NCBI GenBank assembly: GCA_017893485.1
Contig: CM030365.1
Span: 45,192,458-45,256,457 of the forward strand
Length of the DNA: 64,000 nt
Origin: Hemerocallis citrina
Lineage: Eukaryota > Streptophyta > Magnoliopsida > Asparagales > Asphodelaceae
Reading direction: 5' to 3'
Below the pieces are notes generated by a model. The model worked only from the letters and a program-made list of their open reading frames with translations, did not search any database and was not told where the DNA came from. The first letter of the stretch is position 1, and each line of letters begins with the position of its first letter. Of this stretch, positions 32,871 to 44,673 are shown in pieces. The translations under genes and the position numbers were made by a program.

Positions 32871-33464
32871 TCCGTACTCGTGGAATGTCTAAACATTGTT
32901 TTATTGCTGGATAGTTATCATGGTGAGGGATAAAACCCTTTTATTTGGAGTACGTAGGTGCTTGTCTTCGGACCTATGTAGTATGTGATGCATAGAATCC
33001 GAATAAGTATGCATTAGTTTCATTGTAGTATAACATCTGCATTAGGCATTAAGTCATATCATACACTGACATGTTTAGGATAGTTTACACTTTTCTATGC
33101 ATTCAAGTTTGTGCCTGTTAAAGTAAGAGATTTCGTTATAATACAGCATAGAGAGGATCTCTGTTTATAACATTGCGTCGGTTGTAAGCAACTGACGTGC
33201 CCAAAGATTTTTAGTGCAGGGCTTGATTGGATTGTCAAGGACTTAAAGACGGTTGGTGATAAAGATTATATTCATGATTAAAGTTGTTGATATTAGAGTT
33301 GTTTTCATGTTATATTTTTATTTAACTTCCACTGTGTAACTCTGTGATAAACATTGTTGTGTAAATAAAATGTTTTAAATTTCCATGTAAAATTGTACGA
33401 AATGAAGTAAAAGATCATGTTGTACTATGAGTTACATGTAGATGGAATTCGGGGTGTTACAAGG

Positions 33465-33476
33465 GGTATCAGAGCA
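33465..33476 (+). other. Primer binding site of the F2 element
   Basis: GGGTATCAGAGC, two bases after the left LTR end; one change from the initiator tRNA-Met complement. Confidence 0.88.
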
Positions 33477-34519
33477 AACTTCAATAAGTACTACAAAATT
33501 ACAAGGAAGACACATTAGGTTGGACATTAGAAGTGTAAGTTCAGTTTTCAGAGTTTTAAATATAAGATGATTTATAATTGTGTTGCTCTATACACTGATG
33601 TCTTCTTGTCCTGTTCCCTCTTGGATGGCTGGAGTCATGGATGATGAAGTTATGGAACTTGCATTCATGATACTATCCTCGTATATATTGATGTGATATT
33701 GTATGCGAGCATATTTTTCCTTGGTATCAGAGTGGCAGAGCAGAAGTGTGGTTGGTTTGAACCTACCTTCATGATGCCTTACACATGGACACACTTCCCT
33801 CTTTAAAATTTTCTTCGTGAATTTTCATCGTAATACTTTTTCATTCCAAAAATAAAATTAAAAAAAATCGTGGATTTTTCCTCATAGAATTTTTCATCTT
33901 TAGCATTTAAAATTTTACAAATAAATATTTTCTTATACTATTAATTCACTTCGATAATTATTATTTTATTTACAACCCTTAAGATTGATCTTTTAAGATT
34001 GACTTACTCGTTTTCTTTCTGATTTTTCTTTTATGCACTTTTACGTTACCTATTTATTTTCGCTATTACTCTTACGTATTCTATTCTGAACTATTACTTA
34101 TTTAATTATTTTTAAGACTATCATTTTCCTTTGTTATTATTAGATTTTGATTTTTGATTTTTGTATGTCTGCATTCACCTTGCAAATACTTTGATTTCAC
34201 GATACTATATTTTTCCATTATTTTTCCTCGTCTTATTTATTTTAGTATATATATTTTTATCAACAAGATTGTAATGTTCTACATATGACATATTTCTACA
34301 CATTATAAATTACCTTCCAACTATTTTTATGATATAGCTTATATTCAAAATCTATCCTTTTATTTGAATATTTTATTATTGTAATTTTCTACTCTTACTA
34401 TCTCAACTTTTACTTCTATTTTCATATCCCTAATTTCAAAAACGTAACTTCTATTTTCATACTTTATTAAACACCCAATATCCAAGTACTTCTGGAAGAT
34501 TACATCTTCCCATCTCCTG

Positions 34520-34716
34520 TTTTGGTGCAACATGATGTCGAGAGGGTAAATCTGCACCTAGACATCAATGGAGGCAAACTACAAATGAATGTTGGGGAGA
34601 CAAAGTCTGCAACCGAATGTATAGAACGCAAACTGCAATTAGATGTCGTAGAAGCAATTCTACAACTTGACAAGCATGCAGTTGGACACCAACGAGGCGA
34701 ACCCACAAAAAAATGA
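34520..34716 (+). repeat. Diverged 27-bp tandem array with an open 64-codon frame
   Basis: About six units begin CTGCAA or CTACAA and continue with GATGTCG and GAGGCAAA-like sequence, at a period of 27 bp. The plus frame from 34522 is open for 64 codons and shows a 9-residue period (LHLDINGGK, LQMNVGETK, LQLDVVEAI). It is higher in GC than the flanking AT-rich interior. Function unknown; it may be a fragment of a captured repeat-containing gene. Confidence 0.6.
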
Positions 34717-36126
34717 TTTTTCTACTTTTCTAACCCCCACTTTTGTTTACCTTTAAATCGTATATATAATTATTGTATTTACTTTAAAAATTATTTTATA
34801 CACTTAACTAAATTTCATGCTCATACATTTTTTTCAAACTTCTTCTCTTGAATTGCTAGTTCAATCTTTATCTTGTAATATACTGTACTAATTCAGTTTG
34901 CTATTCTACCGCTTATTACTTTGATAAATTTTGAATAGTAAGTTTATTAAGAATTTATTAAAGTATCTATTTACTATGGTTTTTTATTCTTTCCAATTAC
35001 TTTGTTTTCCAAACTATTTCACAATTAATGACTTAATTTATTTTTCCTTTTCATCTAATACTTTACTTAATATTATTTTTGCATGAAAATTTCTCTCAAT
35101 CTGTCCTATCTTTTATGGTCACATTTCTTTTCTTATGCTATTTTTCTAGTTTTCTTGCTCTGTTCTTATAAATTTTTGACACTCAGAGTTTTCTTATATA
35201 AGTTTACCTTGTTACAAATTTTTATACTACATTTATTTTCTTAATAGTTGCAGTTTTCTGTATAAAATAATGATATTTTTGGGCATGTACGAAATACAAC
35301 TTCTACCCATGTAAGTTCTGAGAACAGAACTGTTCTAAGGGCGGCAGAGTGTAACACCCCGCAAAATTGAGTAATGAAAATTTTTCCCTCTCATGTTACG
35401 CACACGTGTATTTTATACCATTACGAGTAATATTCATAACGTATTTTTATATAAATGTCATATTCTGATTATATATATGTTTTCCGTCTTCTCAAAACTC
35501 ATTTCAATCCTATTTTTAGCAAACTCAAAATATTTATTTTAATCTTTGTGTTTACGTACATTGCGCGTGCTTTCAATACACGTGTCGATTACGTACATAT
35601 TCCGTTATATGAAATATCCGTAATATTATTAGATATACATGTTTTGTATTTTTGACTACTTTTCGTTCTCTTAAATTAATTTTTAATATTTGGCATGTGC
35701 ATTGCACGTAAAATTTTATGTGCATTTTATTTTTAAAATTTTCGAAGATGTCATGCACACTTTTTCTTCTAATTTTATTTATTTATTTTTAATAAAAACC
35801 CAAAGGCCTAAAGATCATCTTCAAGCCCATTAGAAAAAAAAATTTTAAAAGAAAAGCCGATTAGTTAATCTACATTTTTTATCCTACACGTGTCATGTAA
35901 CAAGTATATACATTTAGGCTATAAACAAATAATTAAACAAATCAATGAGAAGTGTAAACATGTGGGAAATCCAAGAGTTGGCCAATTCATGAAGGAGATG
36001 AAGAGTTGGGAGTTTGTGGTAGTAATGGTGGTGGGTGTTTAATTTTGATAATGGGCATTTATATTTTGGATAATGGGTGTCTCTTTATTCACCCATTTAA
36101 CCCTATAAATACCACCCATTTTTTTC

Positions 36127-36324
36127 ATGAAATCTTGCACCAAAAATCAAAAGAAAATAGAAGAAAAGAAAGAAAGAAAAGAAAGAGAGTTAGAGCATTT
36201 TTGGTCTTTGGCAGAGAGAAAAGGGAAAAAAAAAAGAAAGAGAGAAAGAGAGAGTTGTTTGAGTTCTTGCTTGGAGGAAGGAGAGCTTTCTAGGAGGAGA
36301 AGGGAGTCCCATTCTTGGAGCTAG
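36127..36324 (+). CDS. Small charged ORF in the F2 right LTR leader, function unknown
   Basis: 65 codons, the counterpart of the frame ending at 31097 in the left LTR. It keeps frame and length despite many base differences. It lies 15-20 bases after TATAAATA, where a transcript start would be expected. No domain recognised; GA-rich composition makes chance likely. Confidence 0.25.
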   Translation: MKSCTKNQKKIEEKKERKERELEHFWSLAERKGKKKRKRERESCLSSCLEEGELSRRRRESHSWS

Positions 36325-36703
36325 AGGCAACTTCTAGGAGTCTTCTTCTACATTAGAATCTTCATTAAGGTGGGTGTTCTTTCTTTCTTTCTAATGTAAA
36401 ATAGATTGCATGTGTAGGGAAATTGATATTTAAATTTTTTTCTTTTTTGAGGTTAAAGGTCGAATAACGCCACCCTATTTCATTAATAAGAAATTAATAA
36501 AACAACCCCGGTGTACCGGGGGGAATACAAGAGTAAAGTGCAGAAAATAGAACATAACCCCCAACACTACCCTGGAGGGTGGGTCTAACCACATGAACAA
36601 AAGTCCAACCAAAAGTACAACAGATCGAAACAAAATACAGAAAGAGCTAGCTGCAGGCTGTTGATTTCCACTTGTATTTGTGATTCTGAGGGGTACCTAC
36701 TCC

Positions 36704-38152
36704 TCAGTCCAGTGTCGGTCCAAACTCGACCTCCTCATCGTCGAATTCCTCCACCTGGAAGACTCTGGAAATCCTCCCTCTTGCTCCTGTAGCAGCAGTT
36801 GTGGCCCAAAAGGAAATAAGCTGCATGATATGAGTAAGGTTACCAGAAATACTATTACATGAAGCACGAAAATAAAAATTATTTCTGTCTAGCCAGAACA
36901 CCCAAGTCATTGCCGCAATTGCTATGTACCAAGCATCCTTCATGTCATGGCGCACCGAAGCAAATTTGGGGCCAACTCACAAATTCTCGTATTCACTGGG
37001 GTAGTCACTTGTCCCTAGGGCCCGTAATACCTCTATCATAGTTGCCTTACTCCTTTGGCAGTGAATGAAAAGGTAATTCAGATTCTCCATGTGTATGTTA
37101 CAGAATCCACAGTTGGTGGCTATCTGGGGTTGTCTTTTAGCAAGGTTCTGTCTGGTGAAGATTGGATTATTGAGTACCAGCCAGAGGAAGACCCTGACCT
37201 TAAGGGGTGTTTTGGTTTTCCATAACACCTGTGCCCAACTGGGTCTACATCCTCGATAGTGAATGCGATGATACAGCGACCTAACAGTGAAAGCTCCTTT
37301 GGTCTCTAGTTCCAAGCACATTTGATCTGGGCCTTGAGCGCACCTCACCCCGTTTCTTGTAATGTGTGTTTGTAGTTCATTTAGTCGATGCTGTAACCCT
37401 AGGTTAAGAGGTCCTCGAATAGACTGCTTCCAATCGCCCCTCTTCCATGTCTTGGCCACTGATACGTTCGGGTGAGTCGTCTTCTCATACAAATCTGGGA
37501 AAGTCTCCTCAAAGGAATGGGCACCACACCATTTCTCCTACCAAAATCTGGTGGACCGTCCATTACCAATAGTCGATGTAAATGCTAAGTTGAAAGTCCC
37601 GCTTGCTTTGGTAATCCCTTTCCAGAAGCGAGAAACTCTATACCCTATCCGGAAGCCTAAACTTTCTCGTACCTCTCCCCCTAAGGTATGGTTGAATGAA
37701 ATCCTGCCATCCTTTCTCGTTGTGGTGGAATACCTTCCACCACCATTTTCCCAAGAGGGCAAGGTTTATATCTCTTAAACCGATGATGCCTAGCCCTCCG
37801 TGTTTCTTCTTCATGCTTGTAATACCCCACTTGATCAGGTGGTATCCCCCCTTATTCGAGTCCGCCCCTTTCCACAGAAATAACTTTTGGATTCGGTCAA
37901 TCCTTTGGATTACCCATTTAGGCAGCTCAAAAATCGACATGTAGTAAATGGACATATTAGAAAACACCGCGTTGATAAGTACCACTCCACCCCCTATGGA
38001 AAGCAACTTTCCTTTCCATCAGACAATCTGTCCTCCACCCTGTCTATAATAGGTTGCCAGTCCGTCTTGGTAAGCTTTCCTGATCTGAGCGGGAGCCCTA
38101 AATATTTGATAGGAAACACGTCTTTCAAACAGTTTAATATTGTAGCATGGTC
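36704..38152 (-). pseudogene. LINE C-terminal region with zf-RVT domain
   Basis: On the minus strand this has the connection (KYLGLPLRSGKL), a frame change to IDRIQKLFLWKG and KHGGLGIIGLRDINLALLGKWWW (38006-37638), then a change back to GRSTRFW and the zf-RVT module. The zf-RVT module (37492-36977) includes FLWLVLNN and CGFC...ENLNYLFIHC. The end (36955-36704) carries AMTWVFWLDRNNFYF, the usual LINE C-terminus. At least two frameshifts and two stops break it. zf-RVT is a zinc-binding-type domain found after RT in plant LINEs. Confidence 0.85.
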
Positions 38153-38641
38153 TTATGCTTCTACATCGGAGAGTGCAATTGGAATCAAAGCACTCTTATG
38201 GAAATTAATCCTGAGACCTGACCAGACTTCAAAACAGTAGAGGGCCCCTTTAAAGCAGACAGTTTCTGACCTGTTCCCGTTACCAAAGTGTAGGGTGTCA
38301 TCAGCATACTGAAGAATTGTGCACCCTTGGTTAGAGGTGCTGCTAGCCACAGGCTTTATCCAACCTTTTCTCTGATAGTTATCTAGCATGCCCCTCAGAA
38401 CATCTGCTACGATAGTGAATAGAAGAGGTGACAGCAGATCCCCCTGCCGAAGTCCCTTCTTGGACGAGAACGGTAGACCCAGCTGCCCATTAACCGAGAT
38501 TGCCATTTTACTAGTGTATAAATATTGTTTGATCCACCTGATCCATTTAACACCGAATCCTCTTCCTCTTAGAGCCTCCAACAAGCAATCCCAGTCGACT
38601 GAGTCATATGCTTTCTCAAAGTCCAGCTTGAGGAGAAAATT
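38153..38641 (-). pseudogene. LINE reverse transcriptase, partial
   Basis: On the minus strand it enters at motif A (LLKLDFEKAYDSVDWD, with its catalytic Asp). It continues with KKGLRQGDLLSPLLF and the catalytic box LQYADDT, followed by the thumb start. The frame stops at 38153. The catalytic aspartates remain, but the protein lacks its N-terminal half, so it cannot act on its own. Confidence 0.92.
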
Positions 38642-41389
38642 CTTAGACTGGCCCGTATGGCAGTGGTGGATAAAATATTTAAAATTGTCTATACATATGA
38701 GTAGTGGTTAAATTGTAATGATGGTATTTAGAATGACAATGCATGCTAATATTGTCATGTAAATAAGTTGAAATGTTGTTGTTTGATTGCATGGTAGTAC
38801 ATCATGATTAGGTTAAATGATATGGATATAGATTTGTTAACAAAGTTGCTAATTCGTGCACAAAAAAGTTATTGTTTTGAATTTTGTTTGCACATCAAAA
38901 AATCATATTTAATAAAATAGTTGGGATCTAGAACTAAAACTTTTTTTGGAGCATCTTGTATGTGTCAGGAACATCCCTTTAAAATTTCATAAAATTTGAA
39001 GGTTGTTTACTATTTTAATAAAATCTAAACTCAGAACTAGTTAGTAGTTGATTGGTTGCTGAAAATCTGTACACATTTCGGTTTTTGGTTAGTGTAGCAT
39101 TATAAATGAAATAATTTGGGAAAAGTCAGAACTAAGAAGTTGTAGTAGACTCGTTAACCTTTCTAAAAAGTCTACGAAATCTAATTTTCACAAATAATTG
39201 AATTTTATATGAATTTTACAAGACTGTACAGTGGCAGTATTTCAGTATTTTGACCATACTATATATTTCGAAGAAGTCATGGTTATAGATACAGTATTTT
39301 GAGGAAACTTATAACTAAAAAATTATAGTAGACTTGTATACCTTTATTTTGATATAAATAATGCAATGTTTAGTGAAGTATATGATTTTCTTTGATTTTT
39401 ACAAATAGCATGAAATACAATTTCTGACTTTCAATTTACTATTTTGCAAATGATACTTAAACGAGGTGATTGAAAATATATTCTCGCTATTTTAAGTTAT
39501 ATTTTTGGGAAAATAAAGATCATATTCATGCTTAGATGAGATGCGAACTCAAGAGAAATATATATATGATTAAAGATGCTAAGATTAATTCAAAATGAAT
39601 CAAAGGAAAATGATAAGTTGAATTTTCAATGATGGATTTTTAAGAGATTATGTTTTATTCTTTATTAACTTGTATTGAGAAAATTTTGATGCATATGAGA
39701 AGTGTATTGTGAAAGTGAATTGTTTGAGAATTTTACTTCTTGATGAATAAATAATAATAAATGATAATTTAAATGAAAATGAGAACATGAATAAATAAAA
39801 TTTGGAACATGAGTTATAAGGGTATGAGTACCCCAAGTTGTTGAACATAGAAAGATGTTGATTCTAGAGGCTTAGTGATACCCAGGTACCGGCAAAAGTA
39901 ATGAAAATGAATAATTGATTTTTGAGAGGTGGCCAATATGGGCTGTCATTCTCGGTATTTTTTTAAAGACCGGTAGGAGGGTAAACTAGCTCTAGGAAGT
40001 ATAATTTATTCATGTTAAAACTTAAGAATTAGGCACTAAGTGAAGATGTAGTAAACTTGAGCAAACGTGAGTGGGGGCCTCTATATATTCGGGCGGTGGA
40101 TTTCGGGACTATAGACCCAGTTGGGCAGTGGATTCTAGGGCTGTGGTTGCTTGTGATGGAGGTCGTACTCCAGTGTAGATGCGTATACCAGGGCTAGAGG
40201 GACACTTGCGGGATGTTCGCACGACGAGGATTCTGTATAGTCGGGCGGTGGATCTTCAGGACTGGAATTCGTACTCATGGAATGTTTAAACTTTGTTTTA
40301 TTACTTGGTAGTTATCATGGCGAGGGATAAAACCCTTTAATGGGGAGTACGTAGGTGCTTGCCCTCGGACCTATATAGTATGGGATGCATAGAATCCGAA
40401 CAAGTATGTATTAGTGTCACTGTAGTATAACATCTGCATTAGGCATTAAGTCATATCATACACTGACATATTTAGGATAGTCACTCTTTACACTTTTATA
40501 TGCATTCAAGTTTGTGTTTGTTAAAATAAGAGTTTTCGTTATAATACAGCATAGAGAGGACCTCTATTTTTAACATTGCGCTGGTGTAAGCAACTAATGT
40601 GCCCAAAGATTTTCAGTGCAAGGCTTGATTGGATTGGCAAGGACTTAAAGATGATTGATGATAAAGATTATAGTCATGATTAAAGCTACTGATATTAGAG
40701 TTGTTTTCATGTTGTACTTTTATTTAACTTCCGCTGTGTAACTCTGTAATAAACATTGTTGTGTAAATAAAAAGTTTTAAATTTCCTTATAAAATTGTAC
40801 GAAATGAATTAAAAGATCCTGTTGTACTACGAATTACATGTAGATGAAATTCGGGGTGTTACACTACTAGTCGATAAATTTCTCAATCAGCATGATGGGT
40901 GCAATAACATGATGAATAAAAATAAAATCACAAACATACACTAATTTAACATCAATCAAACAACAAACGATCAATCAAACATATAACCTAGCAATTCTTG
41001 CTACAATAATTTAGTGGAGTGACAATTATATGAGTAACCTTATTATCAATTCTATATAACCACATGAAAGTTCAATCCTTGGAATCAATATAGGTACAAA
41101 GTCATGTAAATTGGGGTTAGCTCGTGTAAACCCTGAATAAACCAAACGAAAAATAATCAATACAACAATACGATAAACGATTAGGATCTACTTGCAGAAT
41201 TTCAATAAAAATTCTTGAATTTGATACAATTAGCAATTCAAGAGGGAAAGTGACTTGCATTAAAGATGAAAATTTTGAATACCAAAGAATAACGGGATGA
41301 GAATCCTGCCGGCAATAGCGACGATCGCGAACCAAGTGAATCTTGATGTGATGATCACGATCGGTGATCAAGATCAACGACGATGATCA

Positions 41390-41394
41390 AATCG
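41390..41394. repeat. Target duplication AATCG, left copy for solo LTR B2
   Basis: Exact match to 48168-48172 at the other end. Confidence 0.93.
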
Positions 41395-41753
41395 TGTAAC
41401 CCCTATTTTCTATTTTCTTGTATTTTGGTGGTATTTTCTTTTTCCGTGTATTTATTCATTCTGTACTCTTCTGTTTCTTCCGAACCATGTATTTGATCTC
41501 CGTTCTCATTATCAATCTATCTGCTTTGACTTTGACCCTATTTTGTGCCCTTGAACATTTCCTTGATTTGATTTAATTTTTCTGTCCCAATTTATTATCT
41601 ACAATTTAATTTGTTTCGCTCCAATTAAATTTTTGTTCACGGCCATTTGATTTTTTAATAATTAGATGCCCTATTATCTTTTATTGGATTCCTAATAATA
41701 CCCTATTCTTCTGATTGGATCTTTCTAAACCCACTAATACCCATTACCCTCTT

Positions 41754-44673
41754 TGTAACACCCTAGTTTTCATTTATGAGATTTTTGTGAATTTATGTGT
41801 TGTGCACGTATGATTTCATTTGTATAATTTCTTTTATCAATTATTTTTATATAGTATTTGTTCTCTTTATTTTTCCAAAAAAAAATATTCTCTTTAAAAG
41901 CCTAATTAAAATCTAGGCCTAATTGTCTTTTAAGCCCACTCTATTTTTTTAATTAAATTAATTATTTTAAAGCCCATAGTTAGTTTGGCCCATTAGTGAG
42001 CCCATTTACTTTAATTCTCTTTTAAAATGGTCTAAGTTGTAGTGTAGACTCATTTCATGGACAATTAAATTTGTCACATGAACAAATTTGTAAATGGGGG
42101 ACACTAGAGTGGCACGTGCATGCACTAGCATGTGCAATGTGCACACTTTGTAGTTGGCCGGGTGGGGTTAGGAGAGTGGGAGAGATGGGAGTGGTGGAGA
42201 GTTGGTTACTCTCATCATGGGAAGTTATTTCAACTCCCTACTTCATCTTGGCCCTTAATCTCTAACCATTTGATCTAATCTTGGCCCTCTATTCACCCTA
42301 GAAAATTGTATAAATACCCCTTCCCACATTCTTCATTCTCACACCTAGAAAATTTTTTAAAGAAAGAATAGGAAGAGATAAAAGATACAAGAAGTAAGGC
42401 AAAAGATTAAGGAGTTGTGAGTTGAAAAGTGTGAGTGTTGTGTGTGTTCTTCAACCCAAAGAGAAGGAGGCCAGAAGTGCACTAGGGGAGGCTCGGGTTC
42501 AAGGTTGCAACAAGGAGAAGGCAATTTTCGTGGCTTGATCTAGGAAGAGAAGGCTTTTTTCATTCAGTTGTGTTTTGAAATTCGGGGTGTTACACTCTTA
42601 ACCCCTATATATTTAACCTAACCCTAGCTAACCCTAAACCCTATCTACTGTATAGACCCCTAGTCACCAACCCCCCATTATTGTTTCATCGTCTCCCTCT
42701 TTTCCTCTCATCGACCCCCATTCATCCCCTACGCCGACTACTCTAACTAATATAGCCATGCATTATGAAAATGAGACAAATTTCTATTAGTTTGATTATA
42801 TGCTAAAAGAATGTCAAATTGATTGCCAAATTATAATTTGTTAAATGATTACCATGCTACCATGCTCAATTTTGTTGTGATGTGCTAGATAAACAAATAT
42901 ATGCTTGTATGCTGAACAATTGAATAAAGAACTATGGATATAGGTGATTTTGATTAATGTGTTGTTAAATGAAATGAAAAATGAATTTTATTACTGAGAT
43001 AATTGTACAATGTTAATAATAAAATTATAAGTAATATAGGGAATTTTAAGTGTGATTTATGAGGAGATTATGCTTATTTTTCCCTAAATTCGAAATTGAA
43101 GAATAAAATGAAGTAGAGAGCAAATTATGTTGTTTTGTATCAAAAATCAAAATTTATTTTACTGAAATGATGTAATAAGATGAAAAATAAAATCTGCAAT
43201 TTTTGAATGAATTTGGAGAAGAAAAAGAACTAAAAATATTTTGGGAATTTAAAAAACCTAGTAGCACAGTCGTCCGATTATATTGAAATAGTCCACCGTC
43301 CTGATTATTTGTTTTCGTGTTCAAATCTTTTATGGAACAGTCGACCGACCATAGCTTGACAGTCGACTACTCTGATTATTTATTTTCGAGCATTAGAACC
43401 TCGCAGAACAGCCGACTGGCCATGCTTAACAGTCGACTGACCTGAGAAAAATGAAATTATATTGTTTCTGCATGGGATTGTGTATGAAATTGAAATTGAA
43501 TGACTTGATGAATTATGAAAGAACATGAATATACAAATGTCATGAAAATGAAGTGGAAATTAATGTTAATCATGAAAAGAGAACTTATGAGTATAAAGAC
43601 TCAAGTTTGTGATTATGAATTGAAATTGAGAACTAGAGTGTAGTTAAGCCTCATACCGGCATTGAAAAGAAATGTGTTGAAATGTAATTTGAGATGAAAA
43701 GACCAAGAATTGGGTCATGTTAAATAAATGGTTAAGACCGGTATAATGGAAGGGCTAACTCAAGAAAATTGATTTTGTTCATGATTCAAATAACTAAGGA
43801 TTAGATACATAGTGAAGACGTGATGAAAATAAGAGAAAAACACGAGTATGAGGGCCTCGGAGCTACGGTGTGAGAGTATTCACAGGCTGTCTTCACGATG
43901 CGTCGTGACAAGACGTGGATATGTCTCCAGGAGTCCGTACCGCAGGCGACGCTCGTGGGGTGTTTGGTGACTGCGGGTGGTGTCATGTCCTATGACGGAG
44001 GCTGAATTGTCCATAGGTTATTCACGATGCGTCGTGACATGATGTGGGATTCTCCTCCAGGCTGTCTGGACATGAGCTCGTAACTCATAGAACATCTAGG
44101 ATACTTATTGTAGTTACAGTAGTAGTTTAAGTTATGGTGAGGGATTGAACCCTAAAAGATGAAGAACGGTTAAAGGCTTGCCCTCAGATCTATGTAGTAT
44201 GGGATGCACAGAATCTGAACAAGTGTGCATTAGTGTCATCTAATATAACAACTGCATTAAGGACTAAGTGCACTGCACAACACGACATCTATAGGATAGT
44301 CCCTTGTAGTTTCTGTTTGTGATCAAGTTAGTTATTGTTTAAGTATTTGAGAATCGTTATACTGTTTCGGCATAGAGAGGATAGCTGTGTATAATATTTA
44401 GTCGGTTGTAAGCAACTGACGTGCCCACGATTTTATGCAGGGTAAAGTGATTAACAAGACTAAAAGATTGCATGCTGATTAAAGAATGATTCAAGAGTTG
44501 TACATTTCAATTCATGTAAATTGTTGTAAATTGCTTCCGCTGTAAATATGTAATGTAATTGCAAACTCTGATGTAACAAAAAGATTTTATTTCCTTATAA
44601 AATTATATGAAAGAAGTGTAAAGATCTTGTGGAACTTCGAATTCAGTTGTGTTTTGAAATTCAGGGTGTTACA
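41754..44673 (+). repeat. Solo LTR N (F2-related) inside B2
   Basis: It starts TGTAACACCC, ends AGGGTGTTACA and is flanked by CTCTT (41749-41753 and 44674-44678). The TATA box TATAAATA is at about 42309. The 3' half has the F2-type block GTGAGGGAT...CCTATGTAGTATGGGATGCA. An internal 180-bp segment (42562-42741) is a copy of the LTR end plus flanking B2 sequence. CAGTCGACT-type palindromes lie at 43338-43440. Confidence 0.9.
42562..42741 (+). repeat. Copied LTR end and flank within LTR N
   Basis: It matches 44641-44808 (LTR end GGTGTTACA, duplication CTCTT and over 100 bp of B2 leader) with a few substitutions and a 12-bp length difference. Confidence 0.92.

Larger units (their letters stand above)
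30128..33462 (+). repeat. Left LTR of the F2 element (3335 bp)
   Basis: It has TATAAATAC at 30879-30887 and then a GA-rich leader (30907-31030) with a small charged reading frame. The body is AT-rich. The variable block (about 32585-32870) repeats GGCGGTGGATTCCGGG units, and the LTR ends in GGGGTGTTACA. It matches the right LTR throughout except for indels. Confidence 0.92.
33463..35349 (+). other. Interior of the F2 element, non-coding apart from a cryptic array
   Basis: No gag, protease, RT or integrase motif on either strand. The sequence is T- and A-rich. It includes the PBS at the left, a repeat array at 34520-34716 and a purine tract (AAGGGCGGCAGAG) at the right end. Confidence 0.8.
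36435..38674 (-). mobile_element. 5'-truncated L1-like LINE, minus strand
   Basis: On the minus strand it begins within RT and runs through the C-terminal region to a short 3' UTR and an A-rich tail (plus-strand T-runs at 36435-36448). It is flanked by ATATTTAAA at 36426-36434 and 38675-38683, a 9-bp target duplication. The endonuclease domain and the first part of RT are missing, the usual result of incomplete reverse transcription at the target. It sits in the right LTR of the F2 element only, so it is younger than that element. Confidence 0.92.
30128..40863 (+). mobile_element. F2 LTR retrotransposon without gag or pol (LARD-like)
   Basis: Two LTRs of about 3.3 kb (30128-33462; 35350-40863 after removing a LINE) start TGTAACA and end GGGGTGTTACA. 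A tRNA-Met-type PBS follows the left LTR and a purine tract precedes the right one. The interior (33463-35349) is 1.9 kb, AT-rich and without any gag or pol motif, but holds a cryptic 27-bp array. A perfect 5-bp duplication, CTACT, shows one clean insertion into F1 LTR D. It must have moved with enzymes from a partner element. Confidence 0.93.
35350..40863 (+). repeat. Right LTR of the F2 element, with LINE insertion
   Basis: It starts TGTAACACCCCG and ends GGGGTGTTACA. The TATA box is at 36104-36111. The LINE occupies 36435-38674; around it the LTR continues without loss apart from a 9-bp duplication. Compared with the left LTR it lacks about 70 bp of the variable block. Confidence 0.92.

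Noticed and set aside
41345..41394. GATC-rich stretch as a bacterial methylation signal
   Set aside because: The context is plant retroelement DNA; kept only as an unexplained motif cluster.
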